64,000 nucleotides of DNA from a virus. The position numbers were made by a program, and so were the translations under genes. Under the pieces are notes generated by a model. The model was not told where the DNA came from, did no database searches, and worked only from the letters and a program-made list of their open reading frames with translations. The stretch lies in the IMG/VR virus record IMGVR_UViG_3300010413_000014, positions 1-64,000 of that record. One strand, given 5' to 3'. Of this stretch, positions 50,892 to 58,188 are shown piece after piece (the stretch's first letter is position 1; every line of letters begins with the position of its first letter).

Positions 50892-51950
50892 TTACTTCTT
50901 CTTTAAAAAATCGTTCAAATATTGCAATCCTTGCTCATAATTCAGATCCTTCTCCTTACAATAAGCTTTGAAATCTTCTCGAATGGTCGCTTCAGTGTGC
51001 TCCTTTATGACGATGGGCGCAACTTGATATCCTTCAACTGTTGATGAGGAGGCTTGTTCGAATACTTTATCGTATTTTACCTTCACATCAATACCGGCTT
51101 CAGTAAACATCTTCTTTGAAACTGCTTTCAATTTATCTTCACTACCAGTTAATTCAAAGCGTACTGCATTATCGGAATCTCGATACTTCTCAACTTCCTT
51201 TTTGAGATCCTTGTTTGAAATTTCATCCAGATCAATAGTCACTTTTTCAAACTCACGAAACTTACCTCTAACAATCTCATAAGACAAATCATCATAAAGT
51301 ACTGTAAATCCTTTATTAGCATCCTCTCCAAAGCCATTTTGTCTTAAAGATGGAAGATGAATGATATCTTCAGTTACTTCATGAGTGTTGTGGAAGTGTC
51401 CAAGGTAAACCTTTTTGAATTTCTTTAACATCTTTCGGTCAATAGTTCTTCCCTCACTCACTTTTCCTAAGTAGATCGAACCATTCAATTCGAAGTGACC
51501 AATCAATAGATCTGCAGGAGCAGCTTCTTCGAGCATTTGAGCTTGAATCTTATCCTCAAAGAAAGGCATCATAAGAATATCAATACCTTTCAAGTGACCA
51601 TAAGTCGGTTTCTTAAAATATCTCATTGCTGGATGTCCATCAAAAACCTCAACGAATGACTCTTCTGCTTCATATACCGGTTTGTCGTGATTACCTGGAA
51701 TAAACCAGTACTCCATATCACTTCCCCAAAGCTTATCTAAGATTCGCTTGAAGGTTAACAAGGTCTTCAAGCGTTGCTGGCTTCTTGAGTGAAAGAAATC
51801 ACCCGCACCAATCAAAATCTTAATATCATGCTTCTTTGCGAAGTTGATCATATGATCAATTGACTCGAGCACTTGATCCTCATTTCCACTTTTCAAATGC
51901 CAATCATTACTAACGATAGCGATTGGAGATCTATTTATAGCTGATTTCAT
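50892..51950 (-). CDS. sbcD: SbcD/Mre11-like (T4 gp47-type) nuclease
   Basis: A 352-residue metallophosphoesterase nuclease. I use the ATG at 51950 (MKSAINRSPIAIVSNDWHL), 16 residues inside the longest ORF, since the longer reading runs through the neighbour. Motifs: NDWHLKSGN, LIGAGDFFHSRS, WFIPGNHDKPV, LLIGHFELNG and YLGHFHNTHE, all metal-binding positions conserved. It pairs with the SbcC-like ATPase to trim DNA ends. RecA follows. Confidence 0.88.
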   Translation of the reverse strand: MKSAINRSPIAIVSNDWHLKSGNEDQVLESIDHMINFAKKHDIKILIGAGDFFHSRSQQRLKTLLTFKRILDKLWGSDMEYWFIPGNHDKPVYEAEESFVEVFDGHPAMRYFKKPTYGHLKGIDILMMPFFEDKIQAQMLEEAAPADLLIGHFELNGSIYLGKVSEGRTIDRKMLKKFKKVYLGHFHNTHEVTEDIIHLPSLRQNGFGEDANKGFTVLYDDLSYEIVRGKFREFEKVTIDLDEISNKDLKKEVEKYRDSDNAVRFELTGSEDKLKAVSKKMFTEAGIDVKVKYDKVFEQASSSTVEGYQVAPIVIKEHTEATIREDFKAYCKEKDLNYEQGLQYLNDFLKKK

Positions 51951-52218
51951 GTCCAGACCAGAATTTTCGATAGTTTTGTAACTTATTGCATTGATCAACG
52001 CTCACATGTACATATTCGTCTGCCTGAAATTTCCTAGCAAGTGTTCGAATACTGTTCACATACTTAGCGATGATAGCGCGATCGCCGACCAACATCAAAT
52101 AACATTTACGTTGTTTGAATCCAGGTTGATGTTGCTGAGAGCGATTGTCAAACTCAGTGATGTAGCGAGCCCTTCTGATAATAGATCTCGCTTTCTCAAT
52201 TTTTTGATCCTTTTCCAT
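51931..52218 (-). CDS. Small basic protein, unknown
   Basis: A 95-residue basic protein (KIEKARSIIRRARYITEFDN; KCYLMLVGDRAIIAKYVNSI). It overlaps the next gene by 20 bases and the previous by 23 bases, tight packing typical of this operon. No family is recognised. Confidence 0.55.
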   Translation of the reverse strand: MEKDQKIEKARSIIRRARYITEFDNRSQQHQPGFKQRKCYLMLVGDRAIIAKYVNSIRTLARKFQADEYVHVSVDQCNKLQNYRKFWSGHEISYK

Positions 52219-52462
52219 GATACCACTTTTTGGGTTTATATTTCAATTGGATAATGGCAGTTTTGAGGATTGCTTCAGGAAAGAAGATTTTATCACTCTT
52301 TCTCTTTATCGAGAGATGTCTCAGCTCATCATTAGCCGCTCTTTCGATCCATTCTAACGTTGAATCAAGTTGATCTTGATTGTAGATCTGTTTCGATCCT
52401 TTGAAGGTCCCGTAATCAGTTTGAATTACGAATCTTGATACGTACAATTTTTCTTTACTCAT
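52196..52462 (-). CDS. Small protein, unknown
   Basis: An 88-residue protein read from ATG 52462 (MSKEKLYVSRFVIQTDYGTF), which overlaps the upstream stop, giving coupling. It is rich in Lys and aromatic residues and ends in a basic tail (KYKPKKWYHGKGSKN). Function unknown; the operon suggests DNA metabolism. Confidence 0.55.
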   Translation of the reverse strand: MSKEKLYVSRFVIQTDYGTFKGSKQIYNQDQLDSTLEWIERAANDELRHLSIKRKSDKIFFPEAILKTAIIQLKYKPKKWYHGKGSKN

Positions 52463-52586
52463 CTTGAACAATTAAATAATGAATACCATTCTTAGTTTTC
52501 TTGACCTCTCCGACGATATGATTAATATCCATCTTTAGATCATGATACATGTATTGCAAGGTCACTTGCATAAAAATCTTTTTCAT
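52455..52586 (-). CDS. Small protein, unknown
   Basis: A 43-residue ORF (MKKIFMQVTLQYMYHDLKMD) with ATG 52584-52586 and TAA 52455-52457, overlapping the next start by eight bases. Compact packing and natural composition support it. The N-terminal text resembles those of the two neighbours upstream only loosely. Confidence 0.5.
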   Translation of the reverse strand: MKKIFMQVTLQYMYHDLKMDINHIVGEVKKTKNGIHYLIVQDE

Positions 52587-52589
52587 AGT

Positions 52590-52790
52590 CTATTTGATTT
52601 GTTTATAGATCACTTGTTTTGCAGAATCAACAATTCTCATCGATTCGACAGTATTATCTAATAAACTTTCCGCCATCTCTTCACATTCCTTAAGATTGCT
52701 GAGCGGTTCATTTATATCCCAAGCCTTCATGAAGGATGGATCGCCATTATCTTTAAATCTGATTTGAAGCCACCATCTAAATTGTTTCAT
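52590..52790 (-). CDS. Small protein, unknown
   Basis: A 66-residue protein (MKQFRWWLQIRFKDNGDPSF start, then acidic CEEMAESLLDNTVESMRIVD). Neighbouring genes begin three bases away on each side. Aromatic start and acidic middle; no family recognised. Confidence 0.55.
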   Translation of the reverse strand: MKQFRWWLQIRFKDNGDPSFMKAWDINEPLSNLKECEEMAESLLDNTVESMRIVDSAKQVIYKQIK

Positions 52791-52793
52791 AGT

Positions 52794-52994
52794 CTATTTT
52801 ATAAAATGATACTGTCTTACTCTTGCTCCTGCTGAATTAGTCAACTTCAAAGATATACATCCCATGCTGCGACCAATATTGCGATACTGTTCATAGAGGT
52901 TCATCGCGTTTTGAATTCCTTCCAACTCAATCGTTTCGATTGAACAGTCGCAATGTGTGATAAATAGTCTGAATGATTCATTTTCGCCTCTCAT
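52794..52994 (-). CDS. Small protein, unknown
   Basis: A 66-residue protein (RLFITHCDCSIETIELEGIQ) with a CxC pair. It is the first gene after the promoter at 53023 and leads the group of small genes before sbcD and recA. No family is recognised. Confidence 0.55.
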   Translation of the reverse strand: MRGENESFRLFITHCDCSIETIELEGIQNAMNLYEQYRNIGRSMGCISLKLTNSAGARVRQYHFIK

Positions 52995-53022
52995 GATACT
53001 GTGTTTTTATTTGTTTGTGATC

Positions 53023-53090
53023 TAAAGATACAGCTTTGACTAATTCGAGGCAACAAAAAGAGGAAAAATCTTTTCAGAAATTTCCTCTTT
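53023..53090 (-). promoter_or_regulatory. Terminator fused to host-type promoter
   Basis: Minus strand: stem AAAGAGGAAA...TTTCCTCTTT-like (53057-53090), five T, GTTG (53051-53054), 20 bases, TATCTTTA (53023-53030). It ends the SSB unit and starts the sbcD-recA operon. Confidence 0.82.
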
Positions 53091-53111
53091 TCATCATTCT
53101 TTTAAAAACGA

Positions 53112-53990
53112 CTACAATAGATTGTCCAATTGACTTTCAAGATCACCTGAAGATACCTCAGCGTCACCTAAATCTGATTCCTCAGATTCTTCGGGAAATG
53201 GAAGCTCTTCCATCTGGCGAACCAAATCATACCACTCAAGCACCTGCTCTTTGTTAAGCTTCGGCATCTCTTTATCCGGGTAATTTTCTTTGATGTAGGC
53301 CTGGATCTCCTTTTTCATTTTCAATGGAGTGATCTGAGTAGCTTCCTTCTCTTTTGGAGCTTCAGTTTTTGTCGGCTTTTGAGCTTTGGTTGAAGCTGGA
53401 GGTGTATCACTCTCTTCTTTTTTAAATTGAGAGCAAATCTCATTCTTCACACGCTTCGCCAGGTGTTCCGCAATATCTTCAAAATATCGCTTCATCTCCT
53501 TTTTGCTCGCAGTACCGAACCAAGCAACCTCTTTGTTCAATTCACTCGGAAACTCAACTTCTCTCAGATCAATCTTTTTACCATCCTGACGACACGAAAG
53601 ACCAGCTTTTCGCTTTTTGGATTTATCGATGAAGTCGTACGGCTTTATGAAGAGTGGTTTGGAGAGATCTGCGAGCAATAGAGCTCTCATCAAATCAGTT
53701 GCATTCCGGTTCTCAACTGAGATTGATATGATATCGCGATCACCTTCATCTTCAATCGTCACATTAATGCTTTCACCATACTCATCATGAGTTCTGAATT
53801 GAACATCAACAACCATCCCCATTAAATCTGCGTAACGGGCACCTTTTCTTACTGCAGTACTCTTATCTGCTTTAGTGTACTCTTGTTCTGCATAATCTGG
53901 ATCAGATTCATCTGCTTTACGATTCCAGAAGAAACCACCAGCTACACCCAAGAATGTACCATTGTTGTCATTAACACTACCTTTTGCCAT
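53112..53990 (-). CDS. Single-stranded DNA-binding protein (putative)
   Basis: A 292-residue protein with a beta-rich N-terminal domain of about 170 residues, a Thr/Lys/Pro-rich linker (residues 192-220) and an acidic C-terminal tail (PFPEESEESDLGDAEVSSGD then LESQLDNLL). This plan of core, flexible linker and acidic tip is that of phage and bacterial SSBs. The cysteines that make the T4 gp32 zinc site are not evident. The operon place beside ligase, recA and sbcCD supports the role. No named motif is decisive. Confidence 0.55.
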   Translation of the reverse strand: MAKGSVNDNNGTFLGVAGGFFWNRKADESDPDYAEQEYTKADKSTAVRKGARYADLMGMVVDVQFRTHDEYGESINVTIEDEGDRDIISISVENRNATDLMRALLLADLSKPLFIKPYDFIDKSKKRKAGLSCRQDGKKIDLREVEFPSELNKEVAWFGTASKKEMKRYFEDIAEHLAKRVKNEICSQFKKEESDTPPASTKAQKPTKTEAPKEKEATQITPLKMKKEIQAYIKENYPDKEMPKLNKEQVLEWYDLVRQMEELPFPEESEESDLGDAEVSSGDLESQLDNLL

Positions 53991-54033
53991 AATATAATTT
54001 TAATTGATTATTGATTGGAAAATTACGCTTATT

Positions 54034-54315
54034 TTATCGTGCAAGCAACACCTCTCGCAATTCTTTCAAAGTATTCGCTGAAACCTCTTGATATCTCTCA
54101 AGGAATCCATCCAAATCTTGAACACTCTCATTGTCCGAAAGTCTCTTTTCAATGATGCGCTGCACACATCTCTCTAAAGAAACCCCATAAGCAATAGATC
54201 TTTCAAGTATCTTACCCTTCATCTTCTCTCCTTGCATTACAGTTGTCGAGAAGAGATTGAATTGACCTGACTGTTCACACACTTTAATAATAAATCCGTT
54301 TAGCTTGATCGTCAT
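54034..54315 (-). CDS. Small protein, unknown
   Basis: A 93-residue protein coupled to the upstream gene by TAATG. It has a beta N-terminus (TIKLNGFIIKVCEQSGQFNL) and a helical C-terminus (SVQDLDGFLERYQEVSANTL). It lies between the possible recombination mediator and SSB genes, suggesting a role in recombination. Family not recognised. Confidence 0.5.
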   Translation of the reverse strand: MTIKLNGFIIKVCEQSGQFNLFSTTVMQGEKMKGKILERSIAYGVSLERCVQRIIEKRLSDNESVQDLDGFLERYQEVSANTLKELREVLLAR

Positions 54316-54854
54316 TACTTCTTGATTAAGATTCCGTTTATTTTTCCTTCAATTAACTCCGCCACAAATTCCTCAGGAGTAACTCCACTGGTCAGTCCAT
54401 TCAACTTTCGACACTTATCTTGAGTTGACCAGTGCAATGATGTCAATGCTCCAACATTCCGCTCAGCTTTGATTGTAGCTTTCTTTAATTTAATCCATTC
54501 GGGATCTGCTTCAAAGCAGGTTTCTAATGCTTTTTCAGAGGACTTAACCTTAACCTCCTCACCACCTACCTTTATGATGTAGCATCCGTTATTGGCTGGG
54601 TTAGCTGCCTCTTTTCGACGATCAGCTCTAAATTCAGCTTCGTAGATTTTCAGCTCTAATTTAGCGTCGGCAAGGATCTTTTCAACCTCAGCCTTCAATA
54701 ACCCTATTCGATTTGCAGATGCAGATGCTGTGACAGCCTCTCCAAAAAGATTAGAGGTATTAATGGTTGTCAACTCGTCAACATTGATTGTTGAATCGAT
54801 ATTGTCATGCTCGAGAGCTATCGGCTGATCGCCGATGTGAATTGTGTATTTCAT
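54315..54854 (-). CDS. Possible recombination mediator (UvsY-like)
   Basis: A 179-residue protein from ATG 54854 (MKYTIHIGDQPIALEHDNID). The C-terminal helices, FEADPEWIKLKKATIKAERN and LTSLHWSTQDKCRKLNGL, resemble in spacing the UvsY-type pattern in which a helical domain follows a DxxxLKxxT-like step. With RecA, gp46/47 homologues, SSB and ligase around it, a RecA loader would be expected here. This is inference and needs structural comparison. It might instead be another recombination accessory. Confidence 0.4.
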   Translation of the reverse strand: MKYTIHIGDQPIALEHDNIDSTINVDELTTINTSNLFGEAVTASASANRIGLLKAEVEKILADAKLELKIYEAEFRADRRKEAANPANNGCYIIKVGGEEVKVKSSEKALETCFEADPEWIKLKKATIKAERNVGALTSLHWSTQDKCRKLNGLTSGVTPEEFVAELIEGKINGILIKK

Positions 54855-54865
54855 ACGTTTAGTGA

Positions 54866-55072
54866 TTATATATTCCAAATTTTATTCTTAGACATAATCC
54901 AACCAGATCTCAAATAATATAGAGTAGATCCATCTTCAGAAATATAATGTTCTGATCCTTTCTCTGATATAAAGCGAGTAGCATAAGGTTGCTTCATATA
55001 AATTTCTTTAGCAAGTTTTGCGGAGATTTTCTTTCCTACAAATGATCCGTTTTTAGTCTCTATCGTTTTCAT
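54866..55072 (-). CDS. Small protein, unknown
   Basis: A 68-residue basic protein (MKTIETKNGSFVGKKISAKL start, ending LRSGWIMSKNKIWNI). It follows a host-type promoter with the common leader and leads the operon with the putative mediator and SSB. No family is recognised. Confidence 0.6.
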   Translation of the reverse strand: MKTIETKNGSFVGKKISAKLAKEIYMKQPYATRFISEKGSEHYISEDGSTLYYLRSGWIMSKNKIWNI

Positions 55073-55096
55073 ATCCTTGTGTTTTTAATTATGATC

Positions 55097-55128
55097 TAAA
55101 GATACGGCCAAAGTACATATGATGCAAC
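55097..55128 (-). promoter_or_regulatory. Host-type promoter of SSB operon
   Basis: Minus strand: GTTG (55125-55128), 20 bases, TATCTTTA (55097-55104), 25 bases before ATG 55072. Confidence 0.75.
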
Positions 55129-55130
55129 AG

Positions 55131-55274
55131 TTAGATAAAAATATATGTGACAATTGCTAAAGAAATCACTCCAAGTATCGATATAACTCCAATTAATACA
55201 AGGAATAGTGATTGAGGATATATGCGATCAGGTATAATTTCATGTGTTATACTTTTCTTTATACCTGATCACAT
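55131..55274 (-). pseudogene. Small membrane ORF with TGA right after ATG
   Basis: After the ligase stop, ATG 55272-55274 is followed at once by TGA. The same frame then runs 45 codons, with a strong membrane helix (LFLVLIGVISILGVISLAIV) to TAA 55131. There is no other good start codon. It may be a dead small membrane gene or chance. A 12-base inverted repeat (GATCAGGTATAA at 55226 and TTATACCTGATC at 55259) covers its 5' part. Confidence 0.3.
55226..55270. repeat. 12-base perfect inverted repeat after ligase gene
   Basis: GATCAGGTATAA and TTATACCTGATC with a 21-base loop. It sits just after the ligase stop on the minus strand. No T-run follows, so it is an operator or RNA stem rather than a clear terminator. 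Confidence 0.6.
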
Positions 55275-55278
55275 ATAA

Positions 55279-56337
55279 TTACTTCGTATCTCTCCATGAT
55301 TCAAAGTACACACTGCGCGGAAAATCTTTCACTGGAGGCATCCCCTTATAGCGAAAGTGGCGCCCAATATACTTCTCCTTATTCTGCAGCAGCTCTCGTT
55401 TGGCTTCATTGTCGAATCCACTCAAACCAACCGGAAAAGTACCAACCTCTTCATATTGTACCAGGAATCCTTTTGCTAATCCAGATGGAATTCGATCTGC
55501 CTTCTTTTTCGAGGTTACCGATCGACCAAGTTCATTGGTAGTGCGCTCTACATCATCCTTCACCATATCACCTTCCAATACATCAAGAATCACACCATCA
55601 TACTCAATTGAGTCATCTTTCATTTTTAGTATGGTTCCTACATTATTCGAATTGCGACCAAACTTGTACTGATGGTCTTTATGAACGAGTACAAGACCTT
55701 CATAACCAAGCTCCAAAGCATACTCATAAAGATCCATTAACTCCTGTCGATTCTTAACGTGATGGATTTGCGGAAAGGTAATAAAGCGCTTCAAATCTTC
55801 ATCAGCTTGAGAGATACGTCGCATTATTTCAAAGATACGATCCTCGAAGCGAACCATATCAGGACGATCTAATATCAATCCGTCAAACAACCAAAATTTC
55901 AAATCTTCGTGAAATGTTGTGAGCCATTCTACTGAGCGTCCTGGAAAGAGGTCACTTCCTTTTGCTTTAGCTTTTGTCCATTTTACGACTTCTTTATCGA
56001 TTGTTACATCTTCACACTTCCAGAAGCGCATGATCTCATTGAACTTCATTTCGTGTGAGTAAAATTCTCCGTCGGCTGTGATATTCAATTGAGCACATAG
56101 GTCAGTGAGAGGTTGGAATCGATCGATGATCAATTTGCTCTGTGGTAGCTTCAAAGATCTTCCTAAAACTTGTTGCTTTAGCAATTGTAAGCGAGCACCA
56201 TCCTTCTTAAAGAAGATCATATAATTTTCGATCCCATTAGCTACTGCAATATCAGCAGCAGCTTCAGCAGAATTCTCCGTCACCTTCTTATCGAAGTTAT
56301 CGATGAGATCCGGTTTGAATTTTGTTAAATCAATCAT
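55279..56337 (-). CDS. ATP-dependent DNA ligase
   Basis: A 352-residue ligase. The adenylation motif is FFKKDGARLQLLKQ near residue 43, with the nucleophile Lys in KKDGAR. Also visible are TADGEFYSHEMKF, FWLFDGLILDRP, GYEGLVLVHKDHQYK and TILKMKDDSIEYDG. A C-terminal OB-fold part ends RHFRYKGMPPVKDFPRS. It would seal Okazaki fragments and recombination nicks. The gene lies between a small unknown gene and the SSB operon. Confidence 0.9.
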   Translation of the reverse strand: MIDLTKFKPDLIDNFDKKVTENSAEAAADIAVANGIENYMIFFKKDGARLQLLKQQVLGRSLKLPQSKLIIDRFQPLTDLCAQLNITADGEFYSHEMKFNEIMRFWKCEDVTIDKEVVKWTKAKAKGSDLFPGRSVEWLTTFHEDLKFWLFDGLILDRPDMVRFEDRIFEIMRRISQADEDLKRFITFPQIHHVKNRQELMDLYEYALELGYEGLVLVHKDHQYKFGRNSNNVGTILKMKDDSIEYDGVILDVLEGDMVKDDVERTTNELGRSVTSKKKADRIPSGLAKGFLVQYEEVGTFPVGLSGFDNEAKRELLQNKEKYIGRHFRYKGMPPVKDFPRSVYFESWRDTK

Positions 56338-56353
56338 TCTAGTTTATTTAAGA

Positions 56354-56590
56354 TTATCTAATGTATTTTAAGCCAGCTTTCATCAAACGACCCATATCAG
56401 CCAAACATACAACCCAAACATAACCATCATCTCCTTTGATCATTGCTCTACATCTTTGACGATTCATATAGTCACGAGCACTTTCTTCTCTCGAGAAACG
56501 AGTTGGAGTTCTTTTCAAACCATACTGTTCTTTGATTTGATATTCTCTTGACATTTCTGATTTGATCTGTTGTGCTGTTATCGTTTTCAT
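56354..56590 (-). CDS. Small basic protein, unknown
   Basis: A 78-residue protein (MKTITAQQIKSEMSREYQIK start, Arg-rich middle) after the standard promoter and leader AAAACACAAAGTT. It precedes the ligase gene in the same unit. No family is recognised. Confidence 0.6.
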   Translation of the reverse strand: MKTITAQQIKSEMSREYQIKEQYGLKRTPTRFSREESARDYMNRQRCRAMIKGDDGYVWVVCLADMGRLMKAGLKYIR

Positions 56591-56623
56591 AACTTTGTGT
56601 TTTTATCTGTTATTATTATACCC

Positions 56624-56655
56624 TAAAGATACGATCAAAAGTGGTACCAAGCAAC
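56624..56655 (-). promoter_or_regulatory. Host-type promoter of ligase unit
   Basis: Minus strand: GTTG (56652-56655), 20 bases, TATCTTTA (56624-56631), 34 bases before ATG 56590. Confidence 0.75.
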
Positions 56656-56697
56656 AGCTGATCGATAAAAGTCACTTTTATATCAAAAAATTTAATC

Positions 56698-57441
56698 TTA
56701 TTTCTTTAAGTTTTTAAGTGCGTTATACGCTGGCTGCAAATCTTCTTCAGTATGAATCGCTCCTCCAGTATTCATACCTAGATACCACCTAATAACATCC
56801 TTTGGATCTTCGAGATCGTTCACATTAAAATAAATATCCAGGTTTTCGCGATCACTCCAAGTTAGATCTGAATAGTTTGCTGCAGCAAACACCTCAAACT
56901 CACCCTTCATGAAGGAGATGATGGCATTTAGTCGTTGCTTCCCATCAACTAAAACCATTGGCTCATCAGCGTTACCTTTTCCCCAACCAGGAGCATTAAA
57001 ATAAATCTCACGACCAGTAGTTCCACCTGATAATAAGAATTCGATATAAGCAATCTTTTGCATATCACTCCAAATATACCCTCTTTGAAAATCAGGGTCC
57101 ATATTAAGATTCCATTGTTCCTTATATCTATCTAAATTAGAGATAATCCTTCGATGCTCTATGATGACTCGATAATAACTTTGTCGTTGAACGAAAGCAA
57201 AATCTTGCACTCTGAAGATTGGTGTACGCTCATCTATTTCAAGAAAGACATTTTTCGTCTCAAAGTAGTTGATAATTGTATCCACATACTTATCTAAAAC
57301 CGAAATCTCAATCGGATTACTATATTGATGCCAAGTGAATCCGATCTCTTTCTTAAATTTCAGAGCTCGTCTATCGATTTGCTCTTGTATTTTAGGAGCT
57401 GATTCGGTATTAAAGATTAATCTCGTTGCTTTTGTTTTCAT
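56698..57441 (-). CDS. DUF262-like (ParB/Srx-fold) protein
   Basis: A 247-residue protein. Its core, NMDPDFQRGYIWSDMQKIAY, IEFLLSGGTTGREIYFNAPG and MVLVDGKQRLNAIISFMKGE, is the DUF262 pattern with the DGQQR-like motif as DGKQR. DUF262 domains are the nucleotide-binding half of GmrSD-type restriction enzymes. Here it is a stand-alone short form without an HNH domain, typical of a phage-specific family. The role (DNA binding, nucleotide hydrolysis or anti-defence) is open. Confidence 0.75.
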   Translation of the reverse strand: MKTKATRLIFNTESAPKIQEQIDRRALKFKKEIGFTWHQYSNPIEISVLDKYVDTIINYFETKNVFLEIDERTPIFRVQDFAFVQRQSYYRVIIEHRRIISNLDRYKEQWNLNMDPDFQRGYIWSDMQKIAYIEFLLSGGTTGREIYFNAPGWGKGNADEPMVLVDGKQRLNAIISFMKGEFEVFAAANYSDLTWSDRENLDIYFNVNDLEDPKDVIRWYLGMNTGGAIHTEEDLQPAYNALKNLKK

Positions 57442-57465
57442 AACTTTGTGTTTGAAATTATGTTC

Positions 57466-57541
57466 TAAAGATAGCTCTAATTAAAGCATAAGACAACATC
57501 TAGTAAAAGAAAAGAGCAGAAATCCAAAAATTTCTGCTCTT
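57466..57541 (-). promoter_or_regulatory. Terminator and host-type promoter
   Basis: Minus strand: stem AAGAGCAGAAAT.../...ATTTCTGCTCTT (57512-57541), GTTG (57494-57497), 20 bases, TATCTTTA (57466-57473), serving the DUF262-like gene. Confidence 0.78.
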
Positions 57542-57587
57542 CTAAAAATTAACCGGGAATAATTTATTTTGCTGATTCTTCAGCAGG

Positions 57588-58097
57588 CTACTCATCTGCC
57601 TTCTCCTGATTAAGAGATTCGGGAAGATACCTCTTCATTACAGTTTGAACTTGGGAATAATAAACCTTCATCTCTTTTTGGATTTCACCAGGCTTTTGAC
57701 CTTTTTTCAGGCGCTCAAGGATTTCAGCGGATTTGGACCCCTCACGCGGAACATCTTGAGCCACTCGAACCTTTTCTTTTGGTGATTGAGGTTCTTTAGA
57801 TATCTTCTTTTCTTTGGGTACCTTGGGCTCTTTTTCTTTCTTGGGTTGCTTAGGTGTCTTTTCAAACTTCTCTTTCTTATTGGAAGGGATCTCGGTACTT
57901 CCAAGCTTCTCAAGTAATTCGTGAATCTGGTCACCAATCTCTGATATTCGCTCATCAGCTTGCTCCTGCGTTGCTTGCAATTCTTCACCTTCGTGAGACT
58001 CTGAGTATTCAGCTATCTCTTTTTCAATGATACTCATCTCTGCCTGGAGATCTTTAATTTGGGTTTTAATTTTAGCCTTGGCTGCTACACTTAACAT
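57588..58097 (-). CDS. Coiled-coil protein with shared C-terminal HTH-like module
   Basis: A 169-residue protein from ATG 58097 (a longer reading would use TTG). It has a coiled-coil N-terminus (IKTQIKDLQAEMSIIEKEIA), a long Lys/Pro/Glu-rich linker (residues 70-115), then a module AEILERLKKGQKPGEIQKEM followed by VYYSQVQTVMKRYLP. This module is nearly identical to the end of the protein at 41544-42125. A DNA-binding regulator is inferred. It ends in TAG. Confidence 0.6.
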   Translation of the reverse strand: MLSVAAKAKIKTQIKDLQAEMSIIEKEIAEYSESHEGEELQATQEQADERISEIGDQIHELLEKLGSTEIPSNKKEKFEKTPKQPKKEKEPKVPKEKKISKEPQSPKEKVRVAQDVPREGSKSAEILERLKKGQKPGEIQKEMKVYYSQVQTVMKRYLPESLNQEKADE

Positions 58098-58144
58098 AAT
58101 AATCAATTTTAAATGAATACTATTTTATTAATATTTCAGAGCTC

Positions 58145-58176
58145 TAAAAATAAGTGACAAATTTCGCTTTTGCAAC
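58145..58176 (-). promoter_or_regulatory. Host-type promoter
   Basis: Minus strand: GTTG (58173-58176), 20 bases, TATTTTTA (58145-58152), about 48 bases before ATG 58097, inside the gap after the polymerase C-half gene. Confidence 0.65.
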
Positions 58177-58188
58177 AGTTGAGATAAA

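Noticed and set aside
50892-51998. Longer start for the SbcD-like gene at 51998
   Set aside because: The extra 16 residues read through a neighbouring gene and do not resemble the family. The ATG at 51950 places the first motif correctly.
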